Both the position numbers and the translations under genes were made by a program. A DNA stretch of 64,000 bases. Source: an uncultured Clostridia bacterium (GTDB lineage: Bacteria; Bacillota; Clostridia; TANB77; UBA1234). The notes under the pieces are model-generated. The model saw only the letters and a list, made by a program, of their open reading frames with translations. It was not told the DNA's origin and searched no databases. The stretch spans positions 48,601 through 112,600 of the forward strand of contig CAKPAA010000003.1 in the NCBI GenBank assembly GCA_934132775.1, in the 5' to 3' direction. Shown one piece after another: positions 35,478-43,765 of the stretch (the stretch's first letter is position 1; every line of letters starts with the position of its first letter).

Positions 35478-36506
35478 TTACGTTTCAAAAATACTATCTT
35501 CTGTGATAAACTTATTAAAAATTATTACTTCTTCTGGATGATTTGCGTATGGAATAGTTACTCCGTAATTGTCTATACCGTTATCATAATAATCGACAAT
35601 TTTGTATTTGCAATACATCTCCAATTGTTCCGGAGTAAAAACAAATTCTTTTTCTGAATTTTTATACTTTTTCACATAACCAATATATTTTGCTTCACCA
35701 AAATTATCAACACGATAATGAATATCCATTACATAGGACATAATTTCATCTTCCGTCATACCTTCAAAACTTATTGTTTCTTTTGGAATCTCTTTTGAAT
35801 CCCTATTCATTCTCCATCTATATATTTTTTCTTCAGCATACATATCTGTATCTACACTAGGTAAAAATATGTCTTCTATTTTTAGTTCATTTCCTGTTGT
35901 TAGGTCATAATTTAAGCCCTTAATTCCTAAATATTCATATGATGCATATCCACAAACAGACATAAGTATCGAAAGGACATTGGAAAAATTTGCTTTTACT
36001 TCACCTTTTACATAGTAATCGTGATAACTTTCGCCTTCTTCCTTTTGACGTTCATATACCAAATTTTTAAACTCATTTTCATATTTTTCTATATCATCAT
36101 TTATCTTTTTTTCTATTGTTTTGTCTTTTAATCCTGAAATTCTGATACTTTTACATACAAGATTTTCGCCACTGCTAGTACAATAATCACTTATCCATAA
36201 TTTGTTTTCAATATACCTTTGTTCTGTATCTACATAGCCATTCTCTTCTAATGAATCTGACACAATATTACTATCATTAGATGTAGTAACGTTCTCTTCA
36301 TCTAACTTCTCTTCACTATTTATGATAGTACTGTTGCCTTGATTCTTTGAAACATCACTTTCAAAATCATTTTCCATAACATTGCTAGGTAATTCAGTTG
36401 ATAAAATATTTTTAGAAATTATCATTGTAACAGTTATCATACTAGCAATAATAGTGAATACAACTAAGTTTATAACAATTTTCTTTACTTCTACTTTTTC
36501 CCCCAT
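35478..36506 (-). CDS. Membrane-anchored DUF3298 (RsiV-like) protein
   Basis: The 342-residue protein has one N-terminal transmembrane helix (about 10-30), a Ser/Asn/Glu linker and an external domain. The external part carries the pattern IKGLNYDLTTGNELKIEDIFLP, typical of DUF3298 found in RsiV anti-sigma factors and PdaC. No sigma factor gene is adjacent. It may sense or bind wall material. The ribosome site is GAGGGAAA before the ATG. Confidence 0.7.
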   Translation of the reverse strand: MGEKVEVKKIVINLVVFTIIASMITVTMIISKNILSTELPSNVMENDFESDVSKNQGNSTIINSEEKLDEENVTTSNDSNIVSDSLEENGYVDTEQRYIENKLWISDYCTSSGENLVCKSIRISGLKDKTIEKKINDDIEKYENEFKNLVYERQKEEGESYHDYYVKGEVKANFSNVLSILMSVCGYASYEYLGIKGLNYDLTTGNELKIEDIFLPSVDTDMYAEEKIYRWRMNRDSKEIPKETISFEGMTEDEIMSYVMDIHYRVDNFGEAKYIGYVKKYKNSEKEFVFTPEQLEMYCKYKIVDYYDNGIDNYGVTIPYANHPEEVIIFNKFITEDSIFET

Positions 36507-36603
36507 ATATTTCCCTCACATTTACTTTATAAATTATTTTATTTTAAATTTTAAAAAATCCCCACTTCTAATTTTGCTATGACAAAGTGGGGAATTAATT
36601 ACT

Positions 36604-37737
36604 TTAAGCACTTGCAAATCTGGCCCTGAACTTATTCCAAAGGCCTCTTATTTTGTTCAAAATTGTATTTTTGTAAATAGTAACTGCTAGTTTTTCTTTT
36701 TTTCTGTCCATATAATCAATATAATATTCTTTTGCATCAAGAGGAGTAACAATTATCGCTCCATCTATGTAGAAAATGCCTTGCTCATCATATGTAATTT
36801 TCAAAGTATATTTACTTTCCTTTGAAATTGTGACAATCCAGTCTATTAAATCTCTGTTCTTTATCACATTTATATATGATGGTAAGTTATTTTCAAATTC
36901 CGTTTTAATTTCCGGAGAAATATTATTATTGTACATTTCACTTATAATATCTCTTCTATCATTAGTATTTATCACGTTTCTAAAGAAATGATATGAGTCT
37001 ATAACTGCATTTTGGTACACCGTTGCACTCGCCTCATCGTTTATCTTCAAGTCTGTACCGTCAATTGTTATATACCCATTTTTTATATTAAATTTTCCTT
37101 TAAAGTATGACGAAATATTACTAATGGTAGCAAGCATTCTTTTATCTTTACTAAGTTTTATTGCATCTACATAATTATTTAGAAGTACACTTTTATCAAC
37201 ATTTACGCTAGAATAAAAATCTTTTATATCAAGTAAATCTTCATATAACCTTTTCGCTTCATCTATGGTCTCAAATTTCTTGCCAATAGGTTCTAATTCA
37301 AAACGGTTCTCACACAAATGCCTTACATAAACTCCACACTCAGTGAACTTAGACAATTTCAGAATTTCTTTGATATAATCTTTTTTAGGAATATATTTTG
37401 ATTTTACATAAAAACTAGTTGACTCACCTGTGACTAGATAATGCACATACTGTCTAATAAACAATTCATCAGCATTAGCCAAATATCTTTTATCACCATC
37501 AATAAAATAAAACCAATATATACTCTTCGAAAGTTTTTCTAGCAAAATATTGTAAATAGTAACATCTGCTGGCAAACGTGCTTTATAAAGCATAACATAA
37601 ACATCCATCCATCTTGGCTCGCTTAAATTGTTATCTAATGTTGATGTAAGCTTTAAAAAGTCAAGTTTAACATACTCATAATTCATCAAATTAAGTAGAT
37701 TGCGCTTTTCTTCTCTAAGCAAATTAGTTTGCTCCAC
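36604..37737 (-). CDS. Hypothetical protein, GTG start
   Basis: The 377-residue protein begins MEQTNLLREEKRNLLNLMN from a GTG 8 bases after AGGTGG. It is rich in Lys, Asp, Tyr and helical sequence, with a basic C-terminus (RGLWNKFRARFASA). No recognised domain. It is cytoplasmic by hydropathy. A 16-base stretch at its 3' end is repeated downstream near 35447. Function is unknown. Confidence 0.65.
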   Translation of the reverse strand: MEQTNLLREEKRNLLNLMNYEYVKLDFLKLTSTLDNNLSEPRWMDVYVMLYKARLPADVTIYNILLEKLSKSIYWFYFIDGDKRYLANADELFIRQYVHYLVTGESTSFYVKSKYIPKKDYIKEILKLSKFTECGVYVRHLCENRFELEPIGKKFETIDEAKRLYEDLLDIKDFYSSVNVDKSVLLNNYVDAIKLSKDKRMLATISNISSYFKGKFNIKNGYITIDGTDLKINDEASATVYQNAVIDSYHFFRNVINTNDRRDIISEMYNNNISPEIKTEFENNLPSYINVIKNRDLIDWIVTISKESKYTLKITYDEQGIFYIDGAIIVTPLDAKEYYIDYMDRKKEKLAVTIYKNTILNKIRGLWNKFRARFASA

Positions 37738-38040
37738 TAATATCACCACCTTCGCCTAGAAAAATTATATTACATTAAAAATAAAAATGCTAGTATATAT
37801 TTGTGTTTTTTATATGATTTTCATCGACAAAAAATACCAGTTTTCACTCCATAGTTTTATACTATTACTTTTTATACACACTTTCGCCATTTACAAACTA
37901 AAATATTATTGAAATAATCCCCATAAATTTTCAAAAGTCGATATACATATAAAAATATTCTAAAATTTAATATAAATTATTAAAAAGCCGATTTTAAAAC
38001 TACAAATTATATTTTTCTTTTATATCATAATTATTAAAAA

Positions 38041-38067
38041 TTAGCATGCTAACAATTAGTTTACTAA
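38041..38067 (+). promoter_or_regulatory. Tandem palindromes, candidate MarR operator
   Basis: TTAGCATGCTAA (38041-38052) and TTAGTTTACTAA (38056-38067) lie 35 bases upstream of the promoter for the repeat-protein gene. TTAGT-N2-ACTAATCA also occurs upstream of the marR gene (39007), so the same regulator may bind both. Confidence 0.5.
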
Positions 38068-38101
38068 TCAAATAAAAGTTTTTAAAATTTAAAATTTTCT
38101 A

Positions 38102-38130
38102 TTGCAAAATATGTAAAAATTAGTTATATT
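38102..38130 (+). promoter_or_regulatory. Promoter of the repeat-protein gene
   Basis: TTGCAA, 17 bases, TATATT, about 74 bases before the ATG. Confidence 0.6.
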
Positions 38131-38203
38131 TTATTTATGGTATTAGACTTCAAGATTTATTAAAGCTTAGTTCAAGTTTTACAAAAGAAGGGGGGCACAT
38201 AAA

Positions 38204-38512
38204 ATGCCAGTTGCAAAGAAACCAGTTGCTAAAAAGGCTGCTGCTAAACCAGTTGCTAAGAAAGCTGCTGTTAAACCAGTTGCTAAGAAAGCCGCTGCTA
38301 AACCAGTTGCTAAGAAAGCTGCTGCTAAACCAGTTGCTAAGAAGGCTGCTGCTAAACCAGTTGCTAAGAAGGCTGCTGCTAAACCAGTTGCTAAGAAAGC
38401 TGCTGCTAAACCAGTTGCTAAGAAGGCTGCTGTTAAACCAGTTGCTAAGAAGGCTGCTGTTAAACCAGTTGCTAAGAAAGCTGCTGCTAAACCAGTTGCT
38501 AAAAAGAAATAG
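38204..38512 (+). CDS. Lysine/alanine-rich 9-residue repeat protein, histone-H1-like
   Basis: All 102 residues are one repeat: MPVAKK, then ten units of PVAKKAAAK (three of them PVAKKAAVK), then PVAKKK. At DNA level the unit is 27 bases, repeated ten times with small changes. The sequence resembles the C-terminal tail of eukaryotic histone H1 and of bacterial H1-like and AlgP proteins, so binding and compaction of DNA is the usual guess. The AGGGGGG site is strong. The repeat number is likely to vary between strains. Confidence 0.85.
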   Translation: MPVAKKPVAKKAAAKPVAKKAAVKPVAKKAAAKPVAKKAAAKPVAKKAAAKPVAKKAAAKPVAKKAAAKPVAKKAAVKPVAKKAAVKPVAKKAAAKPVAKKK

Positions 38513-38515
38513 TGA

Positions 38516-38540
38516 AAAAGGACTCCTAGTGAGTCCTTTT
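38516..38540. terminator. Bidirectional terminator
   Basis: AAAAGGACTC and GAGTCCTTTT form a 10-bp stem between the convergent repeat-protein and marR genes. Confidence 0.9.
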
Positions 38541-38556
38541 ATTTTAAATACTTCTA

Positions 38557-38970
38557 TTATTTTTCTAAATTAGATAGCATCTTTTCAAGATAAGTTTCCA
38601 GCTGCTTTTTATCCTTCTTCGTAAAACCTTTATATAGTTTTTCTTCAAATTCAGTCAACGTTTTGTTAGCTTGTGTAACAGCTTTCTTACCCGTTGATGT
38701 AATATATATCCTCTTATATCTTTGATTTGTATCGTCAATATCCTTAGTGATATAGCCCAAAATCTCAAGCTTATTAAGTCTTTCACTCATAGACGAATAC
38801 TTAACATTAAACATATCCGCTAATTCATTTTGAGTTGAGCCATTATTCTCCTTAATTGTTGAAAGCAAAGATGCTTGCCCTTTTACTAAATTATATTTCT
38901 GTAATTTTTTATCAACTCTATGATATTCTGCTTGGGTAATCTCTTTTAAATAAATAGATATATTTTTCAT
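38557..38970 (-). CDS. MarR-family regulator
   Basis: The 137-residue protein has the winged helix-turn-helix: GSTQNELADMFNVKYSSMSE, then RLNKLEILGYITKD, with the wing in NQRYKRIYITSTGKKAV. It is in convergent orientation with the repeat-protein gene. Its own upstream region has a consensus promoter with two palindromes over and just downstream of the -10. It should bind DNA as a dimer and respond to a small ligand or oxidation. Confidence 0.9.
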   Translation of the reverse strand: MKNISIYLKEITQAEYHRVDKKLQKYNLVKGQASLLSTIKENNGSTQNELADMFNVKYSSMSERLNKLEILGYITKDIDDTNQRYKRIYITSTGKKAVTQANKTLTEFEEKLYKGFTKKDKKQLETYLEKMLSNLEK

Positions 38971-39006
38971 TTTATACTCTCCTTATTATATTACATATTT
39001 TAATTG

Positions 39007-39052
39007 TTAGTGTACTAATCATAAGTATACTTATCTCGTCGTAATTTGTCAA
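39007..39052 (-). promoter_or_regulatory. marR promoter overlapped by two palindromes
   Basis: On the minus strand TTGACA (39047-39052), 17 bases, TATACT (39024-39029). The -10 lies inside ATAAGTATACTTAT (39021-39034, perfect), and TTAGTGTACTAA (39007-39018) lies next to it. This arrangement suits self-repression. Confidence 0.7.
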
Positions 39053-39062
39053 TATTTTCTAA

Positions 39063-39557
39063 TCAAGATGATAGTAAATTATCTGTAAGTTTATTTTTAT
39101 TAGCTTTCTTACCTTTTCTTAACTTTCTAAAAAATTCTTGAACCAACTGCACACATTCAGCTTCTAATATACCAGTTTCAACATTGACAGTATGATTAAA
39201 AACAAAGTCTTTAAACAAATTCAATTTAGAACCAACCGCACCAAACTTAGGTTCCATAGCACCAATATATAAATTTTTAATCCTTGCATTTAAAATTGCT
39301 CCTGCACACATTGCACAAGGTTCAAGTGTAACGTACATATCACAATTTTCAAGTCTCCAAGCTTTAAGCTTCTTACAGGCCTTTTCTATTGCCAAAATCT
39401 CTGCGTGTGCACAAGCCTGATTTTTAACTTCTCTCAAATTATGCCCTCTTGCAATAACCTTTCCATCTCTAACAATCACAGCACCAATTGGCACCTCAGC
39501 CTTATCAAATGCTTTATGAGCTTCCTTCAAAGCCTCTCTCATAAATTTTTCATTCAT
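39063..39557 (-). CDS. tadA: tRNA-specific adenosine deaminase
   Basis: The 164-residue protein has the zinc motifs CAHAEILAIE and EPCAMCAGAI. The catalytic Glu is in HAE. It converts A34 of tRNA-Arg(ACG) to inosine. The ATG chosen begins MNEKFMREALKEAH; the frame upstream runs into the tRNA gene and is not coding. The substrate tRNA lies 95 bases away on the other strand. Confidence 0.95.
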   Translation of the reverse strand: MNEKFMREALKEAHKAFDKAEVPIGAVIVRDGKVIARGHNLREVKNQACAHAEILAIEKACKKLKAWRLENCDMYVTLEPCAMCAGAILNARIKNLYIGAMEPKFGAVGSKLNLFKDFVFNHTVNVETGILEAECVQLVQEFFRKLRKGKKANKNKLTDNLLSS

Positions 39558-39633
39558 AGCAACAGCACCTCTATTCAAGCTGATTATAGCACATCTTTTA
39601 CAAAATTGCACTTGATTTTTTTCCAATATGCTG

Positions 39634-39639
39634 TATAAT
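39634..39639 (+). promoter_or_regulatory. tRNA-Arg(ACG) promoter -10
   Basis: A perfect TATAAT follows TTGATT at 39612-39617 by 16 bases, 13 bases before the tRNA. Confidence 0.6.
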
Positions 39640-39652
39640 ATGTACTTGTGAT

Positions 39653-39729
<77 letters not shown>

Positions 39730-40017
39730 ATAATATATCTGTTTGAGCCAATTGAATAGATATGATACCAAATCAATCAGAATTGAAATCTGGTTGATTT
39801 TTTTGTTGTCCAAAAATTATGTGACTCTTTGTCAATAGTTAAAGTTTCTCCACCCCAACTAAAATTATAGAACCAAATTATAGTACCAATATTTGAAAAC
39901 ATATGAATGATTAACTCATAATTGCCATAATTATACGAAAAGAATCATATTGTAATTTTTTTTATAACATCTATTAATGGCTTTGTATCACAAATACAAA
40001 AAAGTAGGTCTTAACTT

Positions 40018-40719
40018 ATGAAGTCGTTTCTTAAGAATTACAAGCAAACGCTCATTTTGTTAGCGGCTATAATTATAGGTGCTATCGTGGGGTTATGTTG
40101 TGCTGAGAAGGCTACTGTATTAAGTCCATTAGGTGACATATTTATAAGCCTAATAGGCTTAATAATTGTGCCTTTAATCTTCCTCACAATATCAACTTAT
40201 ATTTCAAAAATTAGTCAACCCGAAAAAATTGGCAAAATACTGGGTACAACTGTACTTGTATTCATAATTACCTCTTTAATATCGATTTTAATAGGTATCT
40301 TTACAGCATATCCATTTAAACTAGTTTCTGTTGAAGATGGAGAAACCATTAAAGCAAATCTTTTTGACGAATACAACGATGACTCTGAAGAACTCTCTCT
40401 TCTTGAAAGAACAATTTCTGTATTAACAGTAGATGATTTTTTAAAACTGTTATCACGTCAGAATATTGTGGCAACTATAGTATTTTCAATAATATTTGGA
40501 TGTTCAATTAGAATGTCTGGCGAAAAAGGTAAACCTATATTAACATTGTTAGAATCCTTAACTGACATAATAATGTCCCTATTAAACATTGTAATGTATT
40601 ATACTCCAGTTGGACTTGGGTGTTATTTCGCAGCATTGATTGGTACATTTGGAGGTTCAATAGCAGTTGGATACTTGAAAACCTTCATATTACTTAAACA
40701 ATTTCAGTGTAAATATTGA
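40018..40719 (+). pseudogene. Truncated dicarboxylate symporter, second copy
   Basis: The 233 residues match the first 220 residues of the symporter at 28961, up to GGSIAVGYLKTF, and then run into unrelated sequence ILLKQFQCKY and a stop. Half of the membrane helices and both substrate hairpins are missing, so it cannot be a working carrier. The first 85 bases are identical to the complete gene except for one base; further on the copies differ at many third positions. The break is followed at once by an orphan gene cassette. Confidence 0.85.
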
Positions 40720-40744
40720 AATTTAAACAAAATTGTTTTATAAT
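40716..40744 (+). promoter_or_regulatory. Promoter of orphan gene E
   Basis: TTGAAA, 17 bases, perfect TATAAT, starting at the very stop codon of the truncated symporter. A perfect 7-bp hairpin GTTAATC/GATTAAC (40753-40771) follows in the leader. Confidence 0.75.
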
Positions 40745-40819
40745 AGACTTATGTTAATCTTTACGATTAACCAATGTCCTTTAAACAATTAACAATGACA
40801 ACATTAGGAGGAAAGTATT

Positions 40820-41497
40820 ATGGCTAAAATTGTTGGATTGAAAGATGTCTTGTTGCCAAAAAATCAATTCGTAAATGAAGAGATTTTTGGTATGGAATCT
40901 CTTAAAAATGGCATAATTACCATTCGCTTCAACAATGCCGAAACCATTTATCAAATTGCTCAAAAAGTAAATAGATGCTTTACTGTAGCAAGTATTTTTA
41001 CCAATTTAAGAGCTGTGCGTTTCCGGTATAACGGTATTCAAATGTATGTTGACAGTTCATATTCAACGCAAAAAGAAATTGTAGAACAGTATTATCGCAA
41101 ATTTCGAAAATCAAGAGATCATGATGGCAACTACTTCCATAGGAGATACCTTTACGACGTATACCGTGAAAGACACATCAAAGAAATGATTACCGAGGCC
41201 ATAAAAAGCGAAAAGATACTTTTTAAGAATCTGGAACTTGAAATTGCTTGGGATAAACTATCTAAGGAAACCAATAATGATTTGACATCGTCAAAAGTAA
41301 TATATTTTGCAGAATGTTGGGCAAAGTATATGCAACTGCTTATCAAAAAACATCCTAACGCCAATATTAGCCAGCTTTCTGAAAGCGCAATGTTGGATTG
41401 TGAGGTCCTTGGTGTTCCATTGCTTTTTGAGCAAAAAGCAATCCCTTTGTTAATTGAGTATTGGAAATATGGCGACAATTTGTATGACTCGCTATAA
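40820..41497 (+). CDS. Orphan protein E, unknown function
   Basis: The 225-residue protein starts MAKIVGLKDVLLPKNQF after TTAGGAGGAAAG. It is soluble, with a basic middle (YYRKFRKSRDHDGNYFHRRY) and helical C-terminus. Arginine codons are largely CGC, CGT and CGG, unlike the AGA of the household genes. It has its own promoter and a strong terminator. It lies exactly at the break of the second symporter copy. I do not recognise the family. Confidence 0.65.
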   Translation: MAKIVGLKDVLLPKNQFVNEEIFGMESLKNGIITIRFNNAETIYQIAQKVNRCFTVASIFTNLRAVRFRYNGIQMYVDSSYSTQKEIVEQYYRKFRKSRDHDGNYFHRRYLYDVYRERHIKEMITEAIKSEKILFKNLELEIAWDKLSKETNNDLTSSKVIYFAECWAKYMQLLIKKHPNANISQLSESAMLDCEVLGVPLLFEQKAIPLLIEYWKYGDNLYDSL

Positions 41498-41533
41498 TGG
41501 TTAAAAACTGAATAAAATTTTATTCTTTCAAAA

Positions 41534-41569
41534 GACCAAGTGACTGAAAAAATCACTTGGTCCTTTTGT
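41534..41569 (+). terminator. Terminator of orphan gene E
   Basis: GACCAAGTGA and TCACTTGGTC form a perfect 10-bp stem with T-rich tail. Confidence 0.92.
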
Positions 41570-41596
41570 TTTCATATAAAACTTTTGCACAAACTG

Positions 41597-41625
41597 TTGA
41601 ATTATATCAATATTTATATTATAAT
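41597..41625 (+). promoter_or_regulatory. tRNA-Arg(CCT) promoter
   Basis: TTGAAT, 17 bases and perfect TATAAT, 12 bases before the tRNA. Confidence 0.8.
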
Positions 41626-41636
41626 TTTTGCGTAAC

Positions 41637-41713
41637 GCGTTCGTAGCTCAGCTGGATAGAGCGCTCCCCTCCTAAGGGAGAGGTCGGAGGTTCAAATCCC
41701 CTCGGACGCACCA
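41637..41713 (+). tRNA. tRNA-Arg (anticodon CCT)
   Basis: Acceptor GCGTTCG pairs with CGGACGC, and CCA is encoded. The anticodon stem CTCCC/GGGAG holds loop CTCCTAA, anticodon CCT, reading AGG. T-arm GTTCAAATC is normal. Confidence 0.95.
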
Positions 41714-41715
41714 AT

Positions 41716-41755
41716 AAAGCAGAAAATAATGTAAGATTTTCTGCTTTATTTTTTT
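41716..41755. terminator. Terminator between tRNA and htrA
   Basis: AAAGCAGAAAAT and ATTTTCTGCTTT pair perfectly, with a T8 run on the plus strand. It also overlaps the end of the convergent htrA gene. Confidence 0.92.
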
Positions 41756-42890
41756 ACTTTTTCCCCAACACAATTTTAACTTCTTTCTCGTTTCCGTCAA
41801 CAACTTTTAATGTTACTGCGTCTCCTGGCTCTTTTGAATATATATACTCTCTTAGTTCCACCATTCTATCTACCTCTATATTGTCAATTGATGTTATTAT
41901 ATCTCCAACTTTAAGTCCTGCTTTGCCACAAGGCCCGTATTTATCGACTTTTGTTAAATATATTCCACTATCTAATTTTATACTTGAATCCATGTAAGGT
42001 ATCATTTCTCTATCTAACGCATATATTCCTAAGTATGCCTCATCAAAATTATCCGTTTTTTCTAGTTTTTCAATAATCGGTTTTACTATGTTTATTGGAA
42101 CTGCAAAACCTATTCCCTCCGCATCAGACAGCTTAACTGTGTTTATTCCTATAACTTCTCCATCTGTATTTATTAGTGGTCCTCCACTATTTCCTGGGTT
42201 TATGCTTGCATCAGTTTGAATTAACCCTGACATAAAAACTTCTTCATTATTTTCTTTAAATGTAAACGCTCTATTTATTCCACTTATTATTCCTTTTGTT
42301 GTTGTTCCTTGAAATTCAACCCCAAGAGGATTTCCAATTGCAATAACATCATCACCAACATATGAATTAGCCGAATTTCCAAGTGTTGCAGCCTTTAAAT
42401 TCTTTTCATCAATTTTTATAATTGCAAGGTCTATATTAGGCTCATTCCATACAACTTTTCCTTGTGTCTCTTTTCCATCGTTTAGTGTAACAACAAGCTT
42501 TGCACCAACATTTTGTGCAAGATGCTGATTTGTAAGCACATATCCATTTCTAGTAACTATAATTCCTGTTCCCATTCCCCATTTTTCAGCAACATTTAAA
42601 TCTAATATGCTTTCTCCATCTGGTTTCAACAAGCTTATTCCAACAGTAGAATCTTTTACACTATCTATAACTTGTGAAAGCACATTTCTCGATGTAGTAT
42701 TATAACTTGAATTACTTCTATACTCATTATTTGAAGCTAGTCTTTCTCCGATATAATTTTGCCTTTCATTGCCAACTAAAATTATTACATTTTCTATTAT
42801 AATCACAGTAAAGAAAATTGTAAGCAATACCGTAAAAAATAATTTTACTCCATTTTTACTTTTATTATCGTTATGAGAATAAATATACAT
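41754..42890 (-). CDS. htrA: HtrA/DegP-like membrane serine protease
   Basis: The 378-residue protein has one N-terminal membrane helix (LFFTVLLTIFFTVIIIENVI). The trypsin-like domain follows with catalytic His in LTNQHLAQN, Asp in NIDLAIIKI and Ser in NPGNSGGPL. A single PDZ domain is at the C-terminus (GPCGKAGLKVGDIITSID). It degrades misfolded proteins at the outer face of the membrane. The ATG after GGAGGTGT is used; an upstream in-frame start lies within the ribosome-site region. Confidence 0.95.
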   Translation of the reverse strand: MYIYSHNDNKSKNGVKLFFTVLLTIFFTVIIIENVIILVGNERQNYIGERLASNNEYRSNSSYNTTSRNVLSQVIDSVKDSTVGISLLKPDGESILDLNVAEKWGMGTGIIVTRNGYVLTNQHLAQNVGAKLVVTLNDGKETQGKVVWNEPNIDLAIIKIDEKNLKAATLGNSANSYVGDDVIAIGNPLGVEFQGTTTKGIISGINRAFTFKENNEEVFMSGLIQTDASINPGNSGGPLINTDGEVIGINTVKLSDAEGIGFAVPINIVKPIIEKLEKTDNFDEAYLGIYALDREMIPYMDSSIKLDSGIYLTKVDKYGPCGKAGLKVGDIITSIDNIEVDRMVELREYIYSKEPGDAVTLKVVDGNEKEVKIVLGKK

Positions 42891-43045
42891 TTTTACACCT
42901 CCATAGAAATTATTTCCATAGATTTTATTTCTATACAATGTTATTTTTTATTAGTGTGTCAAATTATAACGAATTTTGTGAAACTAGTATTATTGATATT
43001 TTCAGATTTTTATGATATTATTCTTAAAAAATATGGAGGTAGAAT

Positions 43046-43702
43046 ATGTCTTTAAAAGAACGTATAACGATACCTAATTATACATTAGGTGAAGAACTTT
43101 GGAATGCGATTTCACACGGGTTAGGAGCTATGCTTAGTATTGCTGCTCTCGTATTGTGTGTTGTAAAAAGCAGTATTAAAGATAGTGCAATAGCTGTTGT
43201 TGCTTGCAGTATTTACGGAGCTTCTCTGATATTTTTATATCTAATGTCAACACTTTATCACTCACTAAAAGTAAATAATGCAAAAAGAGTTTTTAATATA
43301 ATTGACCATTGTAGTATATTCTTACTTATTGCTGGGTCATACACACCTTACACATTGATTGCATTACAAGGGAAGTTAGGCTGGACAATATTTGGAATAA
43401 TCTGGCTAGCTGCAATTACTGGAATTGTATTCAATGCAATAGATTTAAAAAAGTATAAAGGAATTTCTGTGGTTGCATACATTTTAATGGGATGGTTAAT
43501 TGTTTTCGCCTTCAAACCGCTATTGGCTGCACTTAACAAGCAAGGAATATATCTTCTCATCGTAGGGGGGGTGTTATACACAGTCGGTGCGATTTTTTAT
43601 GTCATTGGAAAAAAGAAAAAATATATGCACTCGCTATTTCATCTGTTTGTGCTTGCTGGAAGCATTTTGCAGTTTTTCTCAATATATCTTTATGTAATAT
43701 AA
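43046..43702 (+). CDS. trhA: TrhA/hemolysin III family membrane protein (PAQR)
   Basis: The 218-residue protein has seven membrane helices and the family's metal motifs: GEELWNAISHGLGAM near the start, STLYHSL near residue 72, and HSLFHLFVLAG near the end. These His and Asp residues fit the PAQR hydrolase-like site. It affects membrane fluidity in known bacteria. It is divergent from htrA and has a GGAGGTAG site. Confidence 0.92.
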   Translation: MSLKERITIPNYTLGEELWNAISHGLGAMLSIAALVLCVVKSSIKDSAIAVVACSIYGASLIFLYLMSTLYHSLKVNNAKRVFNIIDHCSIFLLIAGSYTPYTLIALQGKLGWTIFGIIWLAAITGIVFNAIDLKKYKGISVVAYILMGWLIVFAFKPLLAALNKQGIYLLIVGGVLYTVGAIFYVIGKKKKYMHSLFHLFVLAGSILQFFSIYLYVI

Positions 43703-43708
43703 AAAAGC

Positions 43709-43737
43709 CCCACATTAGTCGACAAGACTAATGTGGG
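43709..43737. terminator. Bidirectional terminator
   Basis: CCCACATTAGTC and GACTAATGTGGG form a perfect 12-bp stem with loop GACAA. The T-run is best on the minus strand, ending the glycosyltransferase gene. Confidence 0.92.
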
Positions 43738-43765
43738 ATTTATGTATATTAAGGGAGTTGTACAT

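Larger units (their letters stand above)
37738..38203. other. 466-base intergenic region with MarR-type palindromes
   Basis: Very AT-rich, with no gene. It contains the palindromes at 38041-38067 and the promoter at 38102-38130 listed separately. Confidence 0.6.

Noticed and set aside
38211..38573. Second long open frame over the lysine/alanine repeats
   Set aside because: It is a shadow of the 27-base repeat (LLLNQLL repeats) in another frame without its own ribosome site.
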